From NCBI GenBank assembly GCA_031552825.1, contig JAVBMD010000025.1, positions 1 through 64,000 on the forward strand: a stretch of DNA of 64,000 bases, written 5' to 3'. The DNA is from WQXF01 sp031552825. GTDB taxonomy: Bacteria > Bacillota > Clostridia > Christensenellales > Aristaeellaceae. Positions within the stretch are counted from its first letter, which is position 1; every line of letters begins with the position of its first letter. Shown here piece by piece: positions 16,968 through 25,367 of this stretch. The notes beneath the pieces are model-generated. The model did not search any database, had not been told where the DNA came from, and saw only the letters and a list, made by a program, of their open reading frames with translations. The translations under genes were made by a program, and so were the position numbers.

Positions 16968-18761
16968 ATGCGATCCACCACTTCCAACGAGCTGCGCGCG
17001 CTGTTTTTAAAGTTTTTTCAGCAGAAGGGGCATGCCATCATCCCCAGCGCCTCGGTCATTCCGGAAAACGATCCCACGGTGCTGTTTACCACCGCGGGCA
17101 TGCATCCGCTGGTTCCCTACCTCTTAGGCCAGAAGCACCCGGCGGGCAACCGCCTGACTGATGTGCAGAAGTGCATCCGCACCGGCGATATCGACGAGGT
17201 CGGCGATGCTTCGCACCTGACCTTCTTTGAGATGCTGGGCAACTGGTCGCTGGGCGATTACTTTAAGGAAGACGCCATCGCTTGGTCGTGGGAGTTTTTG
17301 ACCAGCCCGGATTGGCTGGGGCTGGATCCGGAGCGCCTTGCCTTCACGGTGTTCGAGGGCGAGGAGGGCGTGCCGCGCGACGAAGAGGCGGCGGCGATCT
17401 GGCGCAAGGTGGGCGTCGCGCCGGAACGCATCTTCTATCTGCCGCGCAAGCACAACTGGTGGGGCCCCGCCGGGCAAACCGGCCCCTGCGGCCCCGATAC
17501 CGAAATGTTCATCATCACCGATACGCCCGCCTGCGGCCCGGATTGTTCCCCGGCCTGCTCCTGCGGACGCTATCTGGAGATCTGGAACGACGTGTTCATG
17601 CAATACAATAAGAACGCCGAAGGCGCGCTGGAGCCGCTGGCGCAGAAGAATGTCGATACCGGCATGGGGCTCGAGCGCACCATCTGCGTGCTCAATGGAA
17701 AACGCTCGGTATATGAGACCGACATCTTCGCCGATATTCTCGCGCGCATCGCCGAGCTTTCCGGCAAGGTGTACGGCAGCGACGAGGCCACCACCCGCGC
17801 CTTCCGCATCATCGGCGATCACCTGCGCACCGCCACCATCATCCTCGGCGATTCGCGCGGCGTTTCACCCTCCAACGTGGATCAGGGCTACGTGCTGCGC
17901 CGCCTGATCCGCCGCGCGGTTCGTTTCGGCATGCAGCTGGGCATGGAGGCTGGGTTCACTTCCGAGATCGCGCGCGTGGTCATCAAGAAGTTTGAAGCGG
18001 TGTATCCCGAGCTCAAGAAAAACGAGGCCTTCGTGCTCGAGCAGCTGGCGCAGGAGGAGGCGCGGTTTGCGCGCACGCTGCAGCAGGGCGAGCGCGAGTT
18101 TGAGAAGATGCTGGCGCACATCGATCCGCAGGCGCGGGTCATCCGAGGCTCCAGCGCCTTCAAGCTGTACGACACCTACGGCTTCCCCATCGAGATGACC
18201 ATCGAATTGGCGCAGGAGCACGGCCTGGCGGTCGACGTCGAAGGCTTCCACGAGCGCTTCAAGCAGCATCAGCTTACCTCGCAGGCCGGGGCGGAGCAGC
18301 GCTTCAAGGGCGGTTTGGCCGATAACAGCGCGCAAACCGCGCGCCTGCACACCGCCACGCACCTCATGCACACCGCGCTGCGCAAGGTGCTGGGCGAGGA
18401 GGTGGCGCAGAAGGGCTCCAACATCACCGCCGAGCGCCTGCGGTTCGATTTCTCCTTTGGCCGCAAGATGACGCCGGAGGAAATCGTGCAGGTTGAAGCG
18501 CTGGTCAACGAGGCGATAAAGGCCGACGCGCCCATCGTGATGACCGAGATGACGGTGGAGGAGGCCAAGGCCAAGGGCGCCATCGGTCTGTTTGAGAGCA
18601 AGTACGGCGAGCGGGTGCGCGTGTACGATATGGGCGGCTATTCGATGGAGATTTGCGGCGGGCCCCACGCGGAGCATACCGGCGAGCTGGTCTCTTTTAA
18701 GATCCAGAAAGAGGAATCCTCCTCGGCGGGCGTGCGGCGCATCAAGGCCGTGATCGGATGA
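16968..18761 (+). CDS. alaS: Alanine--tRNA ligase, short form without C-terminal domain
   Basis: The 597-residue protein charges tRNA-Ala. The class II catalytic core and tRNA-recognition domain are present (about 1-440), followed by the editing domain with its zinc ligands HTATH (His461, His465) and CGGPH (Cys563, His567). It stops right after the editing domain (AGVRRIKAV). The coiled-coil/DHHA1 C-Ala domain of standard AlaRS (about 870 residues) is missing. No continuation appears in another frame downstream, and a terminator follows at 18802, so this is a natural short form rather than a frameshift. Such short AlaRS proteins are known in some bacteria. GAGG lies 7 nt before the ATG. Confidence 0.92.
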   Translation: MRSTTSNELRALFLKFFQQKGHAIIPSASVIPENDPTVLFTTAGMHPLVPYLLGQKHPAGNRLTDVQKCIRTGDIDEVGDASHLTFFEMLGNWSLGDYFKEDAIAWSWEFLTSPDWLGLDPERLAFTVFEGEEGVPRDEEAAAIWRKVGVAPERIFYLPRKHNWWGPAGQTGPCGPDTEMFIITDTPACGPDCSPACSCGRYLEIWNDVFMQYNKNAEGALEPLAQKNVDTGMGLERTICVLNGKRSVYETDIFADILARIAELSGKVYGSDEATTRAFRIIGDHLRTATIILGDSRGVSPSNVDQGYVLRRLIRRAVRFGMQLGMEAGFTSEIARVVIKKFEAVYPELKKNEAFVLEQLAQEEARFARTLQQGEREFEKMLAHIDPQARVIRGSSAFKLYDTYGFPIEMTIELAQEHGLAVDVEGFHERFKQHQLTSQAGAEQRFKGGLADNSAQTARLHTATHLMHTALRKVLGEEVAQKGSNITAERLRFDFSFGRKMTPEEIVQVEALVNEAIKADAPIVMTEMTVEEAKAKGAIGLFESKYGERVRVYDMGGYSMEICGGPHAEHTGELVSFKIQKEESSSAGVRRIKAVIG

Positions 18762-18801
18762 GAAGAGCGGTCGTATAAAATAAGAGGATTCTGATATTTG
18801 A

Positions 18802-18836
18802 AGCGAGTTCTGTCGTAGTGACAGGACTCGCTTTTG
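18802..18836 (+). terminator. Intrinsic terminator of alaS
   Basis: A 13-bp stem with one G-T pair (18802-18814 with 18820-18832) and a 5-base loop is followed by TTT. Confidence 0.75.
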
Positions 18837-18886
18837 TGATACGATGTTTACAATGGATTCCAGCGCATAATAGGGGGAGTGGAAGA

Positions 18887-20209
18887 ATGCATAAAAGATG
18901 TTTCGTGTGGTTGATCTCCATATCGGTCAGTTTTGCACTGCTGGTCGGTGGGTATGCGCTCGGGGAGAGCGCCGCGGAAGGCGCGCAAAGCGGCATCGCG
19001 GCGCGCGAGTTGATCCAGTGGCCGGAGAACGCTATCGGGCGCTTTGTGGTGCTCAATCCAAACACCCACGTCCGCGAGGGGGGCAGCAAGAACTACAAGA
19101 GCCTAGGCAGGCTGGCCAAGTACGAAGTCCGCTTCGTCATCGGGGTGGCCGATACCGGCTGGTACGCTTTCGAGATGGCCGATGGCAAAATCGCTTATAT
19201 CTCACCCAAGATGGTGGAGTATACGAAGCGGCCGGAGGGCGCCGCCTCTGCCGTCGATCCGGCGGAGACCGTTTCGTTCAACGATCCCGAGGTAGAGGCG
19301 CGCATCCGACAAATACTGGGCAAGCCAAGCGGGGCGATTGCCTTCGCCGACATGGCGACGGTCACGGAATTTGATTACGACGCCATCAACGATCCGGCGG
19401 CGAACGGGGTCATCTGGGATCTGTCGGCGTTGCAATATTGCACCAACCTGCGCAGGCTCAACGTGACCAACCAGCCCATCGGCAGCATCGAGGCGCTGCG
19501 CGGCTTGGAGAAGCTGGAGGATGTTGGACTGCACGGATGCAACGGCCTTCGCGATCTGTCGCCGCTGGGCGGGAAGAACTTGCTCCGCGACGTGTGGATC
19601 AATGGCGTACCGGTTTCCGATGTATCGATGATCCTTTCTTTGCCGAATCTGCGGTCTTTCAATGCCTCTTGGGGTACCCAAATTCGTGACATTTCGGCGC
19701 TCGGTAACACCCGCAGCCTGGAGAGCTTCCATCTGGATCAAAAGGTGGAGGACTTTGCTCCGTTGCTTCAGCACAAGAACATACGGTACGTGCTTTTGAC
19801 CGGGGTGGATCGGGGGATGTTTGGCAAGCTGATTCAGGCGTGGCCGAGCTTGAAGCAGTTGGATGTTGCCGCTTCGCCCATCACCGGGGAGGATTTGAAG
19901 TTGCTCGCCGGATACTCGTTGGACGCCCTGCGGCTCAATCGGTGTCCCATCGGCGATGCGAGCGCCGTATCGACACAGACCGGGCTCAGCGATCTGCGGC
20001 TGGTCAATTGCCAGATCACCGACGTCACGCCGCTGGCGGCGCTCGAGGGCATGACATATTGTCTGGATCTGCGCGGCAACAATATCAAGGACATCTCGCC
20101 GTTGGCAGGGCTGACCGCGCTGTCGCACCTCACCGTGCCGACCACTGCGTCCTATACGCAGGCAGAGCTGCAAAAGCTGATGCCGTCGACCAATATCCAG
20201 ATCGACTAA
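18887..20209 (+). CDS. Secreted leucine-rich repeat protein with N-terminal SH3-like domain
   Basis: The 440-residue protein has a signal peptide (about 1-27). An SH3-like segment with NTHVREGGS...GWYAFE...IAYIS (about 48-105) is typical of cell-wall binding. An internalin-like LRR domain follows from about residue 130, with repeated LxxLxxLxLxxCxIxDVSPL-type units; the CSPL/DISPL turns recur to the end. The LRR part should bind protein or glycan partners. ATG 18887 is chosen because GGGGGAG lies 7 nt upstream; the open frame continues upstream over the alaS terminator without a ribosome site. It is monocistronic. Confidence 0.75.
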   Translation: MHKRCFVWLISISVSFALLVGGYALGESAAEGAQSGIAARELIQWPENAIGRFVVLNPNTHVREGGSKNYKSLGRLAKYEVRFVIGVADTGWYAFEMADGKIAYISPKMVEYTKRPEGAASAVDPAETVSFNDPEVEARIRQILGKPSGAIAFADMATVTEFDYDAINDPAANGVIWDLSALQYCTNLRRLNVTNQPIGSIEALRGLEKLEDVGLHGCNGLRDLSPLGGKNLLRDVWINGVPVSDVSMILSLPNLRSFNASWGTQIRDISALGNTRSLESFHLDQKVEDFAPLLQHKNIRYVLLTGVDRGMFGKLIQAWPSLKQLDVAASPITGEDLKLLAGYSLDALRLNRCPIGDASAVSTQTGLSDLRLVNCQITDVTPLAALEGMTYCLDLRGNNIKDISPLAGLTALSHLTVPTTASYTQAELQKLMPSTNIQID

Positions 20210-20223
20210 CGATCACCACAAAC

Positions 20224-20266
20224 AACGATGCTGCATCGGTTTTCTTCCGACGCAGCATCGTTTTTT
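20224..20266 (+). terminator. Intrinsic terminator of the LRR gene (first of a duplicated pair)
   Basis: AACGATGCTGC (20224-20234) pairs with GCAGCATCGTT (20252-20262) and runs into TTTTTT. A near-identical hairpin lies at 20464-20511, on the other side of repeat copy B. Confidence 0.88.
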
Positions 20267-20296
20267 CAGCGTATCAACAAAGCAGTTTGATGCGTG

Positions 20297-20463
20297 GAGA
20301 AGGATTCCAAAGGGCGAGCGATAAGCCCTTTGGCCGCCCTTCGCAAAGGGTGGAATACCTTACAGACCTTGCTTCAAGGCATTTCGCATCTGCGGATGCG
20401 ACCAGGGCTTTGCGATCGCCCTAGACCTTCGCAGCCCATCTGCATGACTTTGTTGATGGTCTG
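20297..20463 (+). repeat. Dispersed nested-palindrome repeat, copy B
   Basis: This copy is identical in length to 6-172 and about 96% identical in sequence (7 visible differences), with the core from GAAGG (20299) to CCTTC (20430) plus the tail ending GATGGTCTG. It lies in the convergent gap between the LRR and NlpC/P60 genes and is flanked by two copies of the same terminator. No coding frame is convincing. Confidence 0.8.
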
Positions 20464-20511
20464 AAAAAACGATGCTGCATCGGTCTTCTTACCGACGCAG
20501 CATCGTTTTTT
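20464..20511 (-). terminator. Intrinsic terminator of the NlpC/P60 gene (second of a duplicated pair)
   Basis: AAAAAACGATGCTGC pairs with GCAGCATCGTTTTTT, with an additional CGGT/ACCG inner stem. It works in either direction. On the minus strand it begins directly at the NlpC/P60 stop codon (20512). Confidence 0.85.
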
Positions 20512-21717
20512 CTATTTCTTTTTCGGCTTGGGCGTTGGGCTGGGCGCGGGCGGCGGCAGCGGGGTGCGCTCCGGCAGCGCCTCGGCCACGGTGAGATCCT
20601 TGGCGTACACGTAGCCGGTGACGGTGTTGCCCTTGCGGTCGGTGCCGGTAACCACGCGCCAATACCAAGCCGCAGGATCGTTCGGCACCGAATCGATGGT
20701 GATCTGCGTGAGGTTGGTTAGGCGCGCGCCGGTGAAGGCGCCGTCGCTGCGCGGTTGGGCGCGGATCGGCAGATCGCCGCCGTAGGAGCTGTCTACCAGC
20801 GCCACGCTGCCCGCCGCAAGGTAGGGCTTCCACGGCACGGCTTTTTCGGCGGGCAGATCGTAAGTCAGCCAACTGGCGCGCCCCCAGTGCGTCCAAAGCT
20901 GCGGCATCGGATCCTCTACCACGCCATAGGCATGCCCGCGCGCGTGTACGCACCGCCCGCCGCCGGTGTACACGCCCATGTGCATGTAAGAATTGTCCTC
21001 CGGGTCGAGCTGGAAGAGCAGGATGCCCGGCTCGCGCGGCATGGTGTTGATGGTGCCCATCTCGGTCAGCCATTTCTTGGTCGCGCCGGTTACGTTGGTA
21101 TTCCATTCGCGCGGGAAATCGCCCTCGGAATGGCTCAAAAAGGCCTTGAGCAGGCCGACGCAATCGTATACCTCTCGGCCATCCCACTGATCGGCGATAT
21201 GGAGCAGCGCATCCTTGTACTTGGGGTAAAGCTCGGCGCCCTGCTTGCGGAACCAAGGCGAGCAGAGATCGCCGACGCTGCCGTACACATAGCCCGCGCC
21301 GACGCGGCTGGTGGCGAACTTTACCAGCGCGCTGGCGGTGCGCGGCATGGGTTCCTCGGCGGAAAGCGGCGGCGGCGTGGGGGTGGCGGAAAGCGCGGCG
21401 TCGCCATAGAGCACGGCGATGGTTTCCGCATCCAGCTCGCCGGTTTCCGCGAGGCCGTTGATGCGCTGGAACTTGAGGAGCTCCAGCACGGTCTTTTCCG
21501 CAAAGATGGCGTTGGAGCTGGATACGTTGAAGCCCAGCTCGCTCAGCCGTCGCTGCATCGCCTTCACCTCTTTGCCGCGCGCGCCGCGCACCAGCGGCCG
21601 CGGGGACGCGGTAGGGGCGGGCGTCTTTGACGGCTGGGCGGCATATACCGGCAGCGCCATCCACGCGCACAGGCAAAGCGCGCCCATGGCGATGCGGGCT
21701 GCCGAAGGTTTCTTCAT
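20512..21717 (-). CDS. Secreted NlpC/P60 peptidase with peptidoglycan-binding and SH3 domains
   Basis: The 401-residue protein has a signal peptide (1-27), a Pro/Thr linker, a PG_binding_1 domain (about 43-106), a second linker and an NlpC/P60-like domain (about 128-290) with Cys186 (VYDCVG) and His246 (YMHMGVY) as catalytic candidates, then a bacterial SH3-like domain (about 305-390) and a Pro/Lys-rich tail. Members of this family cut D-Glu-to-diamino acid bonds in wall peptides. ATG 21717 follows GGAGG by 9 nt and starts at the signal peptide. The 220 bp between it and the divergent lipoprotein gene is AT-rich (21760-21835) and must hold both promoters, though none is clear. Confidence 0.85.
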   Translation of the reverse strand: MKKPSAARIAMGALCLCAWMALPVYAAQPSKTPAPTASPRPLVRGARGKEVKAMQRRLSELGFNVSSSNAIFAEKTVLELLKFQRINGLAETGELDAETIAVLYGDAALSATPTPPPLSAEEPMPRTASALVKFATSRVGAGYVYGSVGDLCSPWFRKQGAELYPKYKDALLHIADQWDGREVYDCVGLLKAFLSHSEGDFPREWNTNVTGATKKWLTEMGTINTMPREPGILLFQLDPEDNSYMHMGVYTGGGRCVHARGHAYGVVEDPMPQLWTHWGRASWLTYDLPAEKAVPWKPYLAAGSVALVDSSYGGDLPIRAQPRSDGAFTGARLTNLTQITIDSVPNDPAAWYWRVVTGTDRKGNTVTGYVYAKDLTVAEALPERTPLPPPAPSPTPKPKKK

Positions 21718-21937
21718 GATCCTGTTCCTCCATCCAAGTTTGTACATCAGTATACAAGAAAATCACCGGCGAAGAAACCTATAAAAAGAAATATTTTCTT
21801 AATAATATATTCATATTTAAGAAAAAGGGAGGCTAAAGGTTTTCCCTGTCTCGTTCGTTCTATAAAAGAAAATAGAAGGATTATCCTGCGGGAGCTGGAA
21901 CATAGTATGCAATAGCAAGGAACCGGAGGGAAAGAAG

Positions 21938-22813
21938 ATGAAAAAAGGGAAGCGCCGCATCGCGCTGCTGCTATTCTGCACGGTGTTTTTGACGGGCTGC
22001 GCCGCCGCCGATCAATCGCGAACCGCCCAGCTTGCCCCGGCGGAAACCGATGATACGCTGGAGGTGTTCTTCTTTAACGTGGGCAAGGCCGATAGCATGC
22101 TGATCCGCCAAGGCGAGCACGCAATGCTGATCGACGCCGCCACCGACAAGGCGGGCGCGCACGTGCTGGATCGCTTGCGGGAGGAGGGTGTGGAGAAGCT
22201 GGACGTTCTGCTCATCACGCATGAGGACAAGGATCACATCGGCGGCGCAGACCGCATCGTGCGCGCGCTGCCGATAGAGTCGGTCTACATCGGCGAGATT
22301 CAGGAGCAGGGAAAGCAGGTTTCGCAGTTTGCCGAAGCCATGCAGGAGCAGGGCAAGGAGAGCAAGCGCCTGTTTGCCGGGGATCACTTTGCGCTGGGCA
22401 AGGCGCTGGTGACGGTGGTTGGGCCGCTGGGGCAGGGCTATGAGCAGGAGAACGATTGCTCGCTGGTGGTGCGCGTTGACTTCGGCGAAACCAGCGTTCT
22501 GCTCGCGGGCGACGCGGAAAAGCCGTCGCTGCTGGAGATGCTGGCCGCGCCCGACGCCGCGAAGAATTTACGCGCGCAGGTGCTCAAGGTGCCGCACCAT
22601 GGCGGCATTGAGGATGTGAGCGCGGCGTTCTTTGAGGCGGTGCATCCGGAGATTGCGGTCATCCCCTGCGAGCGGCACACCGACGATCGCCTGCCCGATG
22701 AGGGCGTCGAGTACGCGCTGGAGCGCGTGGGCGCGCAAACCTATGTTACCGGCGACGGCGAGGTGAAGGTGGTCAGCGACGGCAGGCGGGTGACCGCTAC
22801 CGTGCATCCGTAG
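21938..22813 (+). CDS. ComEC-like metallo-beta-lactamase-fold lipoprotein
   Basis: The 291-residue protein has a lipoprotein signal peptide with lipobox LTGC (Cys21) and one metallo-beta-lactamase domain. The HEDKDH motif (His95, Asp99, His100), a later LLAGD and VPHHGG are the metal-binding signature of the ComEC C-terminal domain family. The ComEC membrane channel part is absent, so this is a stand-alone, membrane-anchored extracytoplasmic hydrolase, possibly a nuclease or phosphodiesterase. That function is inferred only from the family. GGAGGGAAAG precedes the ATG. It is divergent from the NlpC/P60 gene. Confidence 0.85.
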   Translation: MKKGKRRIALLLFCTVFLTGCAAADQSRTAQLAPAETDDTLEVFFFNVGKADSMLIRQGEHAMLIDAATDKAGAHVLDRLREEGVEKLDVLLITHEDKDHIGGADRIVRALPIESVYIGEIQEQGKQVSQFAEAMQEQGKESKRLFAGDHFALGKALVTVVGPLGQGYEQENDCSLVVRVDFGETSVLLAGDAEKPSLLEMLAAPDAAKNLRAQVLKVPHHGGIEDVSAAFFEAVHPEIAVIPCERHTDDRLPDEGVEYALERVGAQTYVTGDGEVKVVSDGRRVTATVHP

Positions 22814-22865
22814 TTTGGAAGCGGATGGTTCGGAAAACGTATTCTGTAAGCATAAATATAAAACC

Positions 22866-22894
22866 TATACAAATATTGGTCTCTGTGGTATAAT
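22866..22894 (+). promoter_or_regulatory. Candidate promoter of the Ig-like/PG-binding gene, with a long leader
   Basis: TATACA (22866-22871) and TATAAT (22889-22894) are 17 bases apart. The predicted leader from about 22900 to 23142 is some 240 nt, AT-rich at first and GC-rich after 23010. No known riboswitch class was recognised in it. Confidence 0.5.
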
Positions 22895-23142
22895 AACCAG
22901 CGATTTGATGCCGGTTTGTTCGATAGCTGGGGGATTTTTCGATTTAATTTCAAAAATTTCGCAGAATAGGAATGAAATTGGTAAACTGGTTCGTCACATA
23001 GGTAAAGCGCGAAAAACAACGGGCTGCTCCGCGATGGCGTGGGCGGACGGCGCGCTGCACACGCGTTGGATCGGTGAAGAGCGAGTAGCATGCGGAAGAT
23101 GACGCCGACCGTTTGTGAAACAATACAAGGAGGGTATCTCGA

Positions 23143-25299
23143 ATGTTCAAGCGGAAATTCTTTGCACTACTAATGATAACCTGTCTGTGCGCATCGTTGT
23201 TTGCGGTGCCGTCGGCGATGGCACTCCCTGAACTCAGCATCGCGGTAGCCCAAACTGCTGATACCATTACGGCAACTGGTGTGGGTGTACCCGGCGAGGA
23301 AGTTCAGTTGTTGATCAACGGTATCGAAAACGGCAAAAGAATTGCAGATGCTGGTACCGGAGCATACTCCATAACATTCGGTCCGGTTTCTAGCGGCGGC
23401 ACTTTCACGGTAGCTGTCGAATACACGAATGGCAGCATCGGTAGCGGTGCGAGCGGTGGATCCGTAACGCTGACCGGCCCTGTCGCTACGACGGTTGATC
23501 TGAATATCGCTGTGACCAGCGACAATATAGAGACCATCACCGCTATTGGCGTGGGCAAGCCCAACACGGGCGTAAAGCTGCTGATCAACAATGGCGAAGT
23601 TCAAACGAAAAACACCGATAGCGCTGGCAACTATTCCTTCACGTGGAAGGCGACGACCGGCGGCACTTATTCGGTTGGCGTTGCGTATACGACATCAGGC
23701 AACGGCAACGGTGCGAACTGGGGTTCCAATGTGACGCTCTCGGGACCTGCATCGGAGGGAGTCGCCCTAACCTTGGATGTGACGACCAACGGCATTAATA
23801 CGATTACTGCTACCGGCAAGGGCAAAGCTAACTCGGAAGTCCAACTGCTGATCAACGGTATCGTAAACGGAAGTAAAACGACCACTGCTAGCGGTGATTA
23901 CTCAATTACGTGGACGACCACTGCTGGCGGTACCTATCCGGTAGGCGTTGCGTATGCGGTGCCGACAAATGGTGCTGCGAAAAACTGGGGCTCCAATGTG
24001 ACGCTGACCGGACCGGTTGGTCTGTCGAACATTGCCGTGTCTTTGGAAGGTCGCAATGGCCTGCGAGTCGTCGGCAAGGGGTGTCCGAACGGCAGGATCA
24101 AAATCGATGTGTCGGGTGGCGATGCCATTTCCGTTGACATCGGTTCCGACGGTCGATTTGATGAGATCATCATGCTCTCCGCAGGCACTTATTCTTCGGT
24201 GCTTGTTGGTTATACTACCAGCAAGGACACGTATGGTACTCCGACAAGCGTGACGGTACCCATCAATGTGACGGTATCCCCGGCTACGACGGATGACATT
24301 ACAATCACCAGTGTAACGCCGGGCATCAAGACCATTTCCGTTGAAGGCAAGGCCAAAGCTGGTACGACTGTAAAGGCAACAGTTGGTACCGCCAGCGGCA
24401 CCGAAGTTGTGAGTTCGAATGGTACGTTCAAAATCAATATTACGCTGGCCGCAGGTACCTATACTGGTGCTACGGTGGTTTATATGACCTCGCCCGCGCC
24501 GGGCAGCGGTGCGAGCACCTCTGCTAAGTACACCGTAACCGATGGCGCGTCCACCCCGACCCCCGGCCCCGTCACCCCCACCCCCGCCGGTGGCACCTAC
24601 CCCACCCTTGCGCGCGGCATGACCGGTGTATACGTCACCGCGCTGCAGGAGCACCTCAAGTGGCTCGGCTATTACACCATCAAGGTGGACGGCATCTTCG
24701 GCGTGGGCACGCAGACCGCCGTGCGCAACTTTGAAATCATGAACAACCTGCCAGCCGACGGCATCGCCGATGACACCATGCAGAAGCTGCTCTACAGCGG
24801 CAACGCGGTGGGCATCATCAACCCCAGCCCGACCAATCCGCCGAGCGGCTACACCACCCTTAGCTACGGTAGCCGTGGCACGGCGGTGCGCAACATGCAG
24901 GTTCGTCTGGCAAACCTCGGCTACTACTACGGCAGTGTCGACGGCATCTTCGGCAGCCAAACCCAGTCTGCGGTGCGCAACTTCCAGAACCGCAATAACT
25001 TGGTCGTGAACGGCATCGCTGATTCTGCCTCGCAGTCGGCCATGTACAGCTCCAGCGCGATCCCTAACAGCAACAGTAGCTCCGGCTACGTGTATTTGCA
25101 CTACGGCAGCCGCGGCTCCGCGGTCAACCGCCTGCAAACCGCGCTGAAGAACCTAGGCTACTACAAGGGCTCGATCGACGGCCAGTATTACGATCAGACC
25201 TACGCGGCCGTCAAGTCCTTCCAGCGTGCCAACGGCCTGGTGGTCGACGGCATCGCGGGCAAGAAGACGCAGAATAAGCTCTACGGCACCAACTACTAA
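23143..25299 (+). CDS. Secreted wall protein with Ig-like repeats and three peptidoglycan-binding domains
   Basis: The 718-residue protein has a signal peptide (1-28), then five related beta-rich, Gly/Thr-rich repeats of about 85-90 residues (about 29-465; the first three share LLINGxxxG and GVAYT-type motifs), a Pro/Thr linker (about 466-482) and three PG_binding_1 domains (483-552, 569-636, 649-716). No catalytic domain is visible; it may be a surface adhesin or structural protein held by the wall. The repeat half is less GC-rich and uses a broader codon set than the GC-rich PG-binding half, hinting at a mosaic origin. AAGGAGGG precedes the ATG. Confidence 0.75.
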   Translation: MFKRKFFALLMITCLCASLFAVPSAMALPELSIAVAQTADTITATGVGVPGEEVQLLINGIENGKRIADAGTGAYSITFGPVSSGGTFTVAVEYTNGSIGSGASGGSVTLTGPVATTVDLNIAVTSDNIETITAIGVGKPNTGVKLLINNGEVQTKNTDSAGNYSFTWKATTGGTYSVGVAYTTSGNGNGANWGSNVTLSGPASEGVALTLDVTTNGINTITATGKGKANSEVQLLINGIVNGSKTTTASGDYSITWTTTAGGTYPVGVAYAVPTNGAAKNWGSNVTLTGPVGLSNIAVSLEGRNGLRVVGKGCPNGRIKIDVSGGDAISVDIGSDGRFDEIIMLSAGTYSSVLVGYTTSKDTYGTPTSVTVPINVTVSPATTDDITITSVTPGIKTISVEGKAKAGTTVKATVGTASGTEVVSSNGTFKINITLAAGTYTGATVVYMTSPAPGSGASTSAKYTVTDGASTPTPGPVTPTPAGGTYPTLARGMTGVYVTALQEHLKWLGYYTIKVDGIFGVGTQTAVRNFEIMNNLPADGIADDTMQKLLYSGNAVGIINPSPTNPPSGYTTLSYGSRGTAVRNMQVRLANLGYYYGSVDGIFGSQTQSAVRNFQNRNNLVVNGIADSASQSAMYSSSAIPNSNSSSGYVYLHYGSRGSAVNRLQTALKNLGYYKGSIDGQYYDQTYAAVKSFQRANGLVVDGIAGKKTQNKLYGTNY

Positions 25300-25312
25300 G
25301 CGAGTCGCTCGC

Positions 25313-25344
25313 GCCTCCTTCCCGTTTGGGGAGGAGGCTTTTTT
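25313..25344 (+). terminator. Intrinsic terminator of the Ig-like/PG-binding gene
   Basis: GCCTCC pairs with GGAGGC, with an inner CCC/GGG, followed by TTTTTT (25339-25344). Confidence 0.88.
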
Positions 25345-25358
25345 GTGTGCTGGCTTTA

Positions 25359-25367
25359 TGGTATACT
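25359..25367 (+). promoter_or_regulatory. Extended -10 promoter for the TPR gene
   Basis: TGGTATACT forms an extended -10 box. No good -35 is visible. The predicted start (near 25374) lies inside the left end of the MITE-like element. Confidence 0.4.

Noticed and set aside
18762..18801. Possible frameshifted C-terminal part of alaS
   Set aside because: The sequence to the terminator is only 40 bases and encodes nothing like the C-Ala domain in any frame.
22940..23060. GGTAAAC...GGTAAAGC words resembling a cyclic-di-GMP riboswitch
   Set aside because: The GNRA hairpin and the closing helices of the GEMM-I fold cannot be drawn, and the 3' pairing partner is absent.
22815..23102. 95-codon plus-strand frame in the leader of the Ig-like/PG-binding gene
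   Set aside because: No ribosome site, no domain; begins before the promoter and ends in structured leader.
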